Part shown: one piece after another, positions 6,296 to 11,710 of the stretch
Numbering within the stretch: position 1 is the first letter of the stretch
Layout: each line of letters opens with the position of its first letter
Source of the DNA: Psychrilyobacter sp.
Lineage (GTDB): Bacteria > Fusobacteriota > Fusobacteriia > Fusobacteriales > Fusobacteriaceae
Direction of reading: 5' to 3'
Length of the DNA: 11,710 nt
Assembly (NCBI GenBank): GCA_023145315.1
Contig: JAGLEA010000035.1
Span: 1 to 11,710 of the forward strand
Notes under the pieces: model-generated
What the model saw: only the letters and a program-made list of their open reading frames with translations
Databases searched by the model: none
What the model was told of the DNA's origin: nothing
Made by a program: the position numbers and the translations under genes

Positions 6296-7437
6296 AGTTT
6301 TTTTCTCCCCGCTTCTTTTCTAGCCCACTTATCCGCTCTTATTACTTCTTCTAAAGTCAGTACATCATGAACTTCATGAGCATCCATTGTTTTTTCTATA
6401 ATTTCATATATTTCTAAAAACTTTATCTCTTTATTTATAAATTTATCTACAGCTACTTCATTGGCAGCATTATACACAGCTGGCATAGATCTTCCTATTC
6501 TTCCAGCTTTATACGCTAGTTCTACCCCTTTAAATACTTTATTGTCCACCTCATCAAATGTTAGATTAGATAGCTTTCTAAAATCTAAACTCTCTAAACA
6601 TGAGTTCTCTACTCTATTTGGATAAGTAAAAGCATATTGAATAGGCACCTTCATATCCGGTACTCCTAATTGAGCAATTATAGACATATCATTAAATTCC
6701 ACCATAGAATGGATTATACTCTGTGGGTGTACTAAAACCTCTATTTCATCATAGTCTACACCAAATAATTGATGAGCTTCTATCACTTCTAAACCTTTAT
6801 TACAAAGTGTAGAAGAATCTATAGTTATCTTTCTTCCCATAGACCAGTTAGGATGCTTTAGAGCTTGTTCTACACTCACTTCCCTTAGTTCTTCCAAAGT
6901 TTTACCTCTAAAAGTTCCCCCACTAGCAGTTATTATTATCTTCTTTACTTCCTCTCTCTTTCCACCTAATAGTGATTGATATATTGCCGAGTGTTCACTA
7001 TCTACTGGGATTATTTCTGCTTTATATTCTTTTAACATATTATTTATCAGATCTCCAGCTGCTACCATTGTTTCCTTATTTGCTAGTGCTATTCGTTTTT
7101 CTTTTTTTATAGCTTCGATAGTTGCTTCTATCCCTACTGCTCCACTTACTGCCGTAAGTATTATATCAGTTTCATCTAGTTGTCCTAATTTTTTTAGACC
7201 TTCATTTCCTATATATACTTCTAAATTAGAGTATCTTTCCTTTATTATTTTATACCCTTCTTCAGTTCCTATGGATACATATTTAGGGTTAAATTCCTCT
7301 ATTTGTTCTAATAACAATTTATAGTTCCCATGACCACTCATGGCTATAACATTGAATTCCTCTCTTTTATTTCTTATCACTTCTAAAGCATTGGTTCCAA
7401 TGCTTCCTGTACTTCCTAAAATAGTTATATTTTTCAA
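6283..7437 (-). CDS. dxr: 1-deoxy-D-xylulose 5-phosphate reductoisomerase
   Basis: This 384-residue cytoplasmic enzyme converts DXP to 2-C-methyl-D-erythritol 4-phosphate with NADPH, the committed step of the MEP isoprenoid pathway. The NADPH loop Gly-Ser-Thr-Gly-Ser-Ile-Gly is at 8-14 and Ala-Asn-Lys-Glu-Thr at 119-123. Metal ligands are visible as Asp146 and Glu148 in Asp-Ser-Glu-His and Glu217 in Asn-Lys-Gly-Leu-Glu. The flexible substrate-binding segment is His195-Pro-Asn-Trp-Ser-Met, and Ala-Ala-Asn-Glu sits at 324-327. Length is normal. The start is TTG (7437-7435), chosen because the protein aligns from its first residue with the family and a GAGGAG site lies six bases upstream. An intrinsic-terminator-like hairpin separates it from cdsA, so it may be expressed partly from its own promoter. 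Its product feeds UppS two genes upstream. Confidence 0.96.
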   Translation of the reverse strand: MKNITILGSTGSIGTNALEVIRNKREEFNVIAMSGHGNYKLLLEQIEEFNPKYVSIGTEEGYKIIKERYSNLEVYIGNEGLKKLGQLDETDIILTAVSGAVGIEATIEAIKKEKRIALANKETMVAAGDLINNMLKEYKAEIIPVDSEHSAIYQSLLGGKREEVKKIIITASGGTFRGKTLEELREVSVEQALKHPNWSMGRKITIDSSTLCNKGLEVIEAHQLFGVDYDEIEVLVHPQSIIHSMVEFNDMSIIAQLGVPDMKVPIQYAFTYPNRVENSCLESLDFRKLSNLTFDEVDNKVFKGVELAYKAGRIGRSMPAVYNAANEVAVDKFINKEIKFLEIYEIIEKTMDAHEVHDVLTLEEVIRADKWARKEAGRKKLWEN

Positions 7438-7451
7438 TATTTTCTCCTCAT

Positions 7452-7465
7452 ATTATAAAATTATA
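7452..7465 (-). promoter_or_regulatory. Possible dxr promoter: two TATAAT hexamers
   Basis: On the minus strand TATAAT occurs at 7465-7460 and again at 7457-7452, between the cdsA-dxr hairpin and the dxr ribosome binding site. A TTTACA (7485-7480) lies 14 and 22 bases upstream of them, neither ideal spacing. In such AT-rich DNA this is weak, but a promoter here would explain how dxr, tmk and rseP are made downstream of a terminator. Confidence 0.35.
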
Positions 7466-7482
7466 AAATCTTTCTATTTTGT

Positions 7483-7510
7483 AAAAAAAAGGGAGCTTTC
7501 GCTCTCTTTT
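7483..7510 (-). terminator. Intrinsic terminator (or attenuator) between cdsA and dxr
   Basis: On the minus strand GAGAGC-GAAA-GCTCCC forms a six-base-pair stem (one G-U) with a GNRA tetraloop. It is followed by eight T residues (7490-7483) and flanked by A's that extend the stem. It begins within the cdsA stop codon region. It is a textbook Rho-independent terminator placed inside an otherwise compact gene run. Confidence 0.75.
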
Positions 7511-8321
7511 ATAAAAACATAGTTATATAGTAATACATCAATGGAAATACCCATATTAAGCTATCATACCTATCTAATATTCCACCATGTCCACCTAATA
7601 TTTTTCCCGAATCCTTTACCCCAAACTCTCTTTTAAAAATAGATTCTGCTAAATCACCAATTTGACCTGTGATAGCTACTAATATTGGAACTATTATTAG
7701 ATGAATGCCACCTATATTAAGATCTTTAAATAGGAAATTCTTTATTAAAAACATAGTTATCACTGTAAATATAACAGACCCTAAAGAACCCTCAATAGAT
7801 TTATTAGGACTAACTTCACACAAACCTCTTTTAAAGAATTTTTTCCCAAATTTAACTCCTACTAAATAAGCAAATGTATCTGATATCCATACTAATATTT
7901 GCAATGTCATAAGCCACTGACTACCGTGCTCCATATATTTTATCGGTACTATATATGAAAATAAAAAACCTACATATAATACTCCTAGCATTGTATTTCC
8001 TACATAACTAGCACTACCTTTTACTTTATTTTGATATATCCTAATAAAATATAGTATAAATATTCCTAATACTATCATAAAATTTCCCATTGAGTAATTT
8101 ATATCATAGCTTAGATAAAGGGTCAACGGAATCATAGATCCCAAAACTACACCTACAATTTTATTTACGACTATTCCTTTATTTTCCATCATCTTATAGA
8201 TTTCATAGATCCCTATCCCTGTCAAAGCGACTGTAAAAGCTATAAAACTCTTATCACCATACAAATATATATATATAGTCAAAGGTACCAGTATCAATGC
8301 TACCATTATTCTATTTAACAT
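7509..8321 (-). CDS. cdsA: Phosphatidate cytidylyltransferase
   Basis: This 270-residue integral membrane enzyme makes CDP-diacylglycerol from phosphatidic acid and CTP, the branch point for bacterial phospholipids. Seven to eight hydrophobic segments cover the length. The family signature is complete at residues 227-253: Ser-Ile-Phe-Lys-Arg, then Lys236-Asp237, Gly-Gly-His-Gly-Gly-Ile-Leu-Asp-Arg and Asp253. These acidic residues bind the metals. Ser171-Pro-Asn-Lys-Ser-Ile-Glu-Gly and Ile146-Ser-Asp148 are the other conserved cytosolic segments. The ATG at 8321 lies inside the 3' end of uppS (11-base overlap) with a GGAGGG site, so translation is coupled to UppS. The stop is immediately followed by a hairpin with a T-tail. 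Confidence 0.95.
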   Translation of the reverse strand: MLNRIMVALILVPLTIYIYLYGDKSFIAFTVALTGIGIYEIYKMMENKGIVVNKIVGVVLGSMIPLTLYLSYDINYSMGNFMIVLGIFILYFIRIYQNKVKGSASYVGNTMLGVLYVGFLFSYIVPIKYMEHGSQWLMTLQILVWISDTFAYLVGVKFGKKFFKRGLCEVSPNKSIEGSLGSVIFTVITMFLIKNFLFKDLNIGGIHLIIVPILVAITGQIGDLAESIFKREFGVKDSGKILGGHGGILDRYDSLIWVFPLMYYYITMFL

Positions 8322-8997
8322 CTTTTATCCCTCCAAACCTTCTGTCACGACTATTATAATCTGCTATAGCTTTATCAAATTCCTCTTCATCAAAGTCAGG
8401 CCATAATACCTTAGTTACATATATTTCTGAATAAGCTATTTGCCATAATAGAAAATTAGATATTCTAAATTCTCCACTAGTTCGTATTACTAACTCTGGA
8501 TCTGGAATATCTGAATATAAAAACTTACGAAAACTTTCATCCGTTATGTTTTTTTCTCCTGACTCTATGACTTTATTTATTCCATCTAAAATTTCAGCTC
8601 GTCCACCATAGTTAAAGCAAATATTAAAAGTTAATCCATTATTATTTTTTGTTAACTCCTCTACTTCTCCTATAGCCTTTAGAAGTTTATCTGAAACTCC
8701 ATCTTTTCTACCTGTTACAATTAATTTAATATTATCTTTTAACATGTTTTTTGCTTCAACCTTTAGATACTTTTGAAATATCTCCATTAGAGCGTCTACT
8801 TCTTTTTTTGGCCTACTCCAATTTTCTGTAGAGAATGCATATACAGAGAGATATTTTACTCCACTATCTCCAGCATGCTTTATAATATTTTTTATCTGTT
8901 TAGCACCTTCACGATGTCCCATAAACCTAGGTAGAAGTCTATTTTGAGCCCATCTTCCATTACCATCCATTATTATTGCTATATGTTTTGGTATCAT
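8311..8997 (-). CDS. uppS: Undecaprenyl diphosphate synthase (cis-prenyltransferase)
   Basis: The 228-residue enzyme condenses farnesyl diphosphate with eight isopentenyl diphosphates to make the C55 lipid carrier for peptidoglycan and surface polysaccharides. Every family block is seen: Met10-Asp11-Gly-Asn-Gly-Arg-Trp16 (Asp11 binds Mg and diphosphate), Gly27-His-Arg-Glu-Gly-Ala-Lys, Ser56-Thr-Glu-Asn-Trp60, Asn129-Tyr-Gly-Gly-Arg133, and the C-terminal Arg172-Thr-Ser-Gly-Glu followed by Arg178-x-Ser-Asn-Phe-Leu-Leu-Trp-Gln, which binds isopentenyl diphosphate. Length is slightly short of the usual 240-250 but complete. Start ATG (8997) has an AAGGAG site. It is the first gene of the uppS-cdsA-dxr-tmk-rseP run; frr and pyrH, often just upstream in other phyla, are absent, and yvcK is there instead. 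Confidence 0.96.
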   Translation of the reverse strand: MIPKHIAIIMDGNGRWAQNRLLPRFMGHREGAKQIKNIIKHAGDSGVKYLSVYAFSTENWSRPKKEVDALMEIFQKYLKVEAKNMLKDNIKLIVTGRKDGVSDKLLKAIGEVEELTKNNNGLTFNICFNYGGRAEILDGINKVIESGEKNITDESFRKFLYSDIPDPELVIRTSGEFRISNFLLWQIAYSEIYVTKVLWPDFDEEEFDKAIADYNSRDRRFGGIKDVK

Positions 8998-9031
8998 CTT
9001 TCACTCCTTATTTTATACTTACACTTCTTTC

Positions 9032-9060
9032 ATTTTACCATATAATACTATAATTTTCTA
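9032..9060 (-). promoter_or_regulatory. Candidate promoter of the uppS operon
   Basis: On the minus strand TAGAAA (9060-9055) and TAAAAT (9037-9032) are 17 bases apart, and the -10 is preceded by TG-G, making it an extended -10. Transcription would start near 9025, about 28 bases before the uppS ATG. No terminator of normal strength separates it from yvcK, so read-through from yvcK is also possible. Confidence 0.45.
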
Positions 9061-9139
9061 TCTTCTAGGTTTTTTTGATATGACAAATTTATTAGTTACT
9101 AAAATCGAAATTCCATATAATTTAAAAGTTAAAAAAAAA

Positions 9140-10105
9140 TTATAATTTTATCTCTCCTAAGATTAAAGAATATATAGCTGATGCCAATTTTAATGGATGA
9201 TGTCTTATCGTTTGTTTTTCACTTATCTCTATTAGTGGTTCACTAACTATTTTCAGTGAATATCTTTTTAATTCTTCAAAATTTATACTTATTTCTTTTA
9301 CGTCTTGTTCCTTATATTTTTTTAAAATTTCACTTGGAATTTTTTTACTATTTACTATGACAGTATCAAAAAATTCTCCTCCTACATGATCGTATATAGT
9401 TTGAATATGGTCTCCCACACTATACCCTGTAGTTTCTCCAGGTTGCTCCATAGCATTTGATACATATATTTTTTTTCCACTAGATCTTAGTATAGCCTCT
9501 TTAATCTCATCTATTATTAAATTTGGTAAGATACTAGTATATAGACTTCCAATACCTACGATTATCATCTCAGCTTCATCAATTGCCTTTATAGTTTCTA
9601 TCACTGCTTTTGGCTTTTTATTAAAAAATACTCTTTTTATCTTTTTATTTAAATTAGGAATTTTTGATTCTCCTACTACTATTTCACCATCTTCCATCTC
9701 TGCTACTAGGGTACAACTACTTGATGTGGCAGGTAGTACCGTCCCCTTTATCTTTATTACTTCATTTAGTGCTTTTATACCATCTACTATATTACCTTCC
9801 ATATTTATCATAGCAGCCAACATTAGGTTACCTACAGGATGTCCTGCTAGGTCACTATTCCCCTTAAATCTATAGTTTAGAAGTTCTTCACCTTTACTCT
9901 CAAACTCACTCAAAGCTATCATTACATTTCTTATATCCCCTGGTGCAGGAATATTAAATTCATCTCGAAGTCTTCCTGATGAGCCACCATCATCTGCTAC
10001 AGTTACTATTGCAGTTATATCTAGCGGGAAATATTTTAGTCCTCTCAATAAATTTGAAAGTCCTGTTCCTCCTCCTAATACCACTACTTTGGGTTTATTT
10101 TCCAT
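9140..10105 (-). CDS. yvcK: YvcK/CofD-like gluconeogenesis factor, UDP-sugar-binding family
   Basis: The 321-residue cytoplasmic protein matches the YvcK branch of the CofD-like superfamily. The dinucleotide-type loop Gly11-Gly-Gly-Thr-Gly-Leu-Ser lies at the N-terminus. It is followed by Val-Thr-Val-Ala-Asp-Asp-Gly-Gly-Ser-Ser-Gly-Arg-Leu-Arg at 34-47, Pro-Ala-Pro-Gly-Asp-Ile-Arg-Asn at 53-60, Gly-His-Pro-Val-Gly-Asn-Leu at 88-94 and a Gly-Ile-Gly-Ser-Leu-Tyr-Thr-Ser segment in the second half. In Bacillus YvcK is needed for growth on gluconeogenic carbon sources and normal cell shape, binds UDP-GlcNAc-type ligands and affects peptidoglycan precursor supply. The usual Gram-positive partners rapZ and whiA are not adjacent here; instead it lies upstream of the undecaprenyl and phospholipid operon, which fits an envelope-supply role. 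The ATG at 10105 has an AGAGGTGA site, which is itself inside a short upstream ORF. Confidence 0.92.
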   Translation of the reverse strand: MENKPKVVVLGGGTGLSNLLRGLKYFPLDITAIVTVADDGGSSGRLRDEFNIPAPGDIRNVMIALSEFESKGEELLNYRFKGNSDLAGHPVGNLMLAAMINMEGNIVDGIKALNEVIKIKGTVLPATSSSCTLVAEMEDGEIVVGESKIPNLNKKIKRVFFNKKPKAVIETIKAIDEAEMIIVGIGSLYTSILPNLIIDEIKEAILRSSGKKIYVSNAMEQPGETTGYSVGDHIQTIYDHVGGEFFDTVIVNSKKIPSEILKKYKEQDVKEISINFEELKRYSLKIVSEPLIEISEKQTIRHHPLKLASAIYSLILGEIKL

Positions 10106-10187
10106 AGTTCACCTCTGCTAAATTTATATTTTTATTACTCAACCTTATTAATTCTTTTCTTGCTTTTTCTATCTCTTCTATATTCAT
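10095..10187 (-). CDS. Possible 30-aa leader ORF overlapping the yvcK start
   Basis: An ATG at 10187 opens a 30-codon frame that ends with TAA at 10097-10095, inside the fourth codon of yvcK. The predicted peptide is charged and likely helical at its start (Met-Asn-Ile-Glu-Glu-Ile-Glu-Lys-Ala-Arg-Lys-Glu-Leu-Ile), then Asn-rich, with no membrane segment. It lies downstream of an extended -10 promoter and contains the yvcK ribosome binding site. Such an overlap would couple yvcK translation to it. Its own ribosome binding site is poor, it is short, and I recognise no family, so it may be a chance frame or a gene remnant. Confidence 0.4.
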   Translation of the reverse strand: MNIEEIEKARKELIRLSNKNINLAEVNYGK

Positions 10188-10221
10188 CTTCTAACGCCAC
10201 TAAAAACTCTTATTTAAATAG

Positions 10222-10230
10222 AGTATACCA
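10222..10230 (-). promoter_or_regulatory. Extended -10 promoter of yvcK
   Basis: On the minus strand TG-G-TATACT (10230-10222) is an extended -10. The start would be near 10215, giving a leader of about 110 bases before the yvcK ATG. A -35 at normal spacing (TATTTA, 10250-10245) is poor and overlaps the tail of the preceding terminator. Confidence 0.5.
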
Positions 10231-10249
10231 TAATAGGAGAAGCATAAAT

Positions 10250-10284
10250 ATAAAAAATAGAACCTCTAAAATTCTAGGTTCTAT
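10250..10284 (-). terminator. Intrinsic terminator after the ABC permease
   Basis: Stem ATAGAACCT (10257-10265) with AGGTTCTAT (10276-10284) is a perfect nine-base-pair inverted repeat with a ten-base loop. On the minus strand it is followed by a run of six T's at the stem base. It lies 26 bases after the permease stop and separates that unit from yvcK. There is no T-run on the plus strand. Confidence 0.8.
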
Positions 10285-10310
10285 AAGTTAAAAAATTTAA
10301 ATCCACTTTT

Positions 10311-11441
10311 CTATATATTTAATGCTTCTACAATATCCATTTTTGACGCTTTCCATGCTGGGAAACTTCCAAAAATTACTCCCATAACTACTGAAGTTAT
10401 AAATACTGTTATTATTTGTGAAATGTAATATATAGAAGGAATACCTATTAATCTCCCCACTATATATGCTCCTAAACAGCCAAATACTACCCCAAAAAAT
10501 CCTCCTATAGTTGATAAAATTACAGATTTCACCAAAAATATTTCTAATATACTTTTAGAAGATATCCCCATAGTTCGTAATATTCCTATACTCGGAGTCA
10601 TCTCCCTAACCATATTTAATAATAAATTACTAACTCCTAGCCCACCCATTAAAAGGGCTACTACACCTATCGCGCCTAAAAACATATTGATCATATTTTT
10701 TATCTTCTCTATTTTTTTATATTTACTATTCCCTTCCAATATTGAATAATGGTTTTGATAGTTTTTTCTTGACAGTAATTCTATCACATACTCACTACTT
10801 TCTTCAGCGTCTTCGTCTTCAAAATATGTTATTACTAGATTTCTAGATTTTCTGCTATCACTTATATCTTGATATTTATCTATATCTAGATATATCGTTG
10901 AATTACCAAAAGTTTCCTGTAGATCCTCTTTATAAACTCCTAAAATTCTAAATTTTTCTACTCTATATGATGTTATTTTTAATTCTATCGTTTTCCCTAT
11001 TACATCTGTATTTCCATAAATTTTGTTTGCTAGCTGCTCACTTATCAATATATTTTCACCATTTAGATTAGAACTTCCATTTTTTATTTCTAAATTTTTA
11101 TTTTTAATAGCTTTTTTTGTATACCCTTCTATCTTTATTTTATTATCCATTCCATTTTGAGACTGTTCTATATTTAAACTCATATCTGGTGAAAAAACAT
11201 ATTTAATCATGGGCAAATCTTCTACAAACTTAATGTCTTCCCTATCAAATCCATTATCACTATTCACCATCACTCTATTTTCTGCTATACTTGCCAAATC
11301 TTGTTGCACAGCTAATTGACCACCACTAGAGATCGCAAAAATCCCCATAATTGAGGCTACGCCTATGATTATTCCCATAAGTGGAGTAGCAGTTCGCAAC
11401 TTATTTTCTAATAGTATTTTTTTTACAATAAAAAATATCAT
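10311..11441 (-). CDS. MacB/FtsX-type ABC transporter permease
   Basis: This 376-residue membrane protein has the MacB plan: one membrane helix near the N-terminus (about 18-38, Gly-Ile-Ile-Ile-Gly-Val-Ala-Ser), an extracytoplasmic MacB_PCD-type domain of about 210 residues, and a C-terminal FtsX domain with three helices (about 252-276, 302-330, 340-362). It ends with Gly-Ser-Phe-Pro-Ala-Trp-Lys-Ala-Ser-Lys-Met-Asp-Ile-Val-Glu-Ala-Leu, the family's closing motif. It has no ATP-binding domain, so it needs a separate ATPase, which is not in the window; it may lie upstream of the adaptor gene. With the adaptor next to it, it should form a MacAB-TolC-like mechanotransmission exporter or efflux pump; the substrate is unknown. 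The ATG at 11441 has a GGAGAG site. A long hairpin stands between it and the adaptor gene. Confidence 0.9.
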   Translation of the reverse strand: MIFFIVKKILLENKLRTATPLMGIIIGVASIMGIFAISSGGQLAVQQDLASIAENRVMVNSDNGFDREDIKFVEDLPMIKYVFSPDMSLNIEQSQNGMDNKIKIEGYTKKAIKNKNLEIKNGSSNLNGENILISEQLANKIYGNTDVIGKTIELKITSYRVEKFRILGVYKEDLQETFGNSTIYLDIDKYQDISDSRKSRNLVITYFEDEDAEESSEYVIELLSRKNYQNHYSILEGNSKYKKIEKIKNMINMFLGAIGVVALLMGGLGVSNLLLNMVREMTPSIGILRTMGISSKSILEIFLVKSVILSTIGGFFGVVFGCLGAYIVGRLIGIPSIYYISQIITVFITSVVMGVIFGSFPAWKASKMDIVEALNI

Positions 11442-11458
11442 ATCACACTCTCCATTAC

Positions 11459-11496
11459 AAAAAAGAGAATTTAGAAAATTCTAAGTTCTCTTTTTA
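11459..11496 (-). terminator. Long hairpin with T-tail between adaptor and permease genes
   Basis: Bases 11460-11476 pair with 11479-11495 in a 17-position stem containing a single G-U; in practice the loop would open to four or more bases. On the minus strand the stem ends in T's (11464-11459), so it reads as an intrinsic terminator just after the adaptor stop. It ends only 18 bases before the permease start codon. It would also terminate plus-strand transcription. Confidence 0.75.
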
Positions 11497-11503
11497 TATT
11501 CTA

Positions 11504-11710
11504 TTATTTCTTTATTTTAACTTTCTCACCTTGAGTTACTTTAAATGGATTGATTATAATTTTTGTTCCTAGAGGTAAGTTTAATACTTCATATTTTGAT
11601 AGTGTTTTTATCCCTACTTCTACTTCTATCCTCTTAGCTTTTCCATCTTCTACTATAAAGGCATAGTATTTTCCATTATCTTCCAATATTGAGAAAGCAT
11701 CTACAACATT
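11504..11710 (-). CDS. MacA/HlyD-type periplasmic adaptor subunit, C-terminal fragment
   Basis: The last 68 codons of a membrane fusion (adaptor) protein are present; the frame stays open through the window edge, so the gene starts beyond base 11710. The fragment reads as the membrane-proximal domain of RND/MacA adaptors: Asn-Val-Val-Asp-Ala-Phe-Ser-Ile, then Tyr-Tyr-Ala-Phe-Ile-Val-Glu-Asp-Gly-Lys-Ala, Val-Glu-Val-Gly-Ile, Leu-Pro-Leu-Gly-Thr-Lys-Ile-Ile-Ile-Asn-Pro and a closing Gly-Glu-Lys-Val-Lys-Ile. A TTG at 11686 could be mistaken for a start, but the family pattern runs through it. Such adaptors link an inner membrane transporter to an outer membrane channel, and its partner is very probably the downstream permease. 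Confidence 0.82.
   Translation of the reverse strand, partial: NVVDAFSILEDNGKYYAFIVEDGKAKRIEVEVGIKTLSKYEVLNLPLGTKIIINPFKVTQGEKVKIKK

Noticed and set aside
7340..7522. Plus-strand 60-codon ORF
   Set aside because: It lies antisense to the dxr 5' end and the cdsA-dxr hairpin, has no recognisable domain and no good ribosome binding site; it is a shadow of dxr.
8263..8280. Run of alternating AT near the cdsA start as a possible regulatory repeat
   Set aside because: It lies within coding sequence for hydrophobic Ile/Tyr codons and is expected in AT-rich DNA.
9131..9149. AAAATTATAATTTT palindrome followed by nine T's on the minus strand at the yvcK stop
   Set aside because: The stem is A/T only with almost no loop, so it would be too weak for a normal terminator; it probably reflects base composition. 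Partial termination cannot be excluded.
10106..10310. Possible rapZ or whiA remnant beside yvcK
   Set aside because: The gap holds only the terminator, the promoter and the short leader frame; no RapZ or WhiA motif is seen in any frame.
11504..11686. Stand-alone 60-aa protein starting at TTG 11686
   Set aside because: The frame stays open to the window edge and the residues upstream continue the adaptor-domain pattern, so it is the end of a longer gene.

Overview
This is an AT-rich stretch of chromosome from a diderm bacterium, most likely a member of the Fusobacteriota (Fusobacterium, Cetobacterium, Ilyobacter or a relative). The reasons are the very low G+C, strong AGGAG-type ribosome binding sites, LptF/LptG proteins that imply an outer membrane, and a clostridial-style uppS-cdsA-dxr-rseP order interrupted by tmk. 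The assignment is inference from gene content and protein style; no search was run. All protein genes are on the minus strand. One tRNA gene runs on the plus strand.

In minus-strand order (high to low coordinates) the layout is as follows. (1) 11710-10311: the C-terminal end of a MacA/HlyD-type periplasmic adaptor, a long hairpin, then a MacB-type ABC permease closed by its own terminator. (2) 10227-9140: an extended -10 promoter, a possible 30-codon leader ORF that overlaps the next start, and yvcK. (3) 9040-4610: a tightly packed run uppS-cdsA-(hairpin)-dxr-tmk-rseP. UppS makes undecaprenyl diphosphate from isoprenoid units, Dxr makes the precursor of those units, CdsA makes CDP-diacylglycerol for phospholipids, Tmk makes dTDP, and RseP is an intramembrane protease. 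A bidirectional terminator closes this operon and also serves a convergent tRNA-Arg(CCU) gene. (4) 4412-1: an operator-like dyad, a 46-codon gene for a membrane-anchored acidic peptide, and then a second operon rlmI-cvpA-lptF-lptG-M16 peptidase (the last gene is cut by the window edge). Spacings in this operon are 9, 9, -1 and 22 bases.

The window is mostly housekeeping: envelope lipid and isoprenoid synthesis, LPS export, rRNA modification, a tRNA and an efflux/export system. I found no mobile element, CRISPR array, phage, toxin-antitoxin or defence locus. The items that merit a second look are small: the acidic micro-protein and the dyad upstream of it, two intrinsic-terminator-like hairpins lying inside apparent operons, the leader ORF overlapping yvcK, and a thymidylate kinase whose P-loop has Gln where Ser/Thr is standard.
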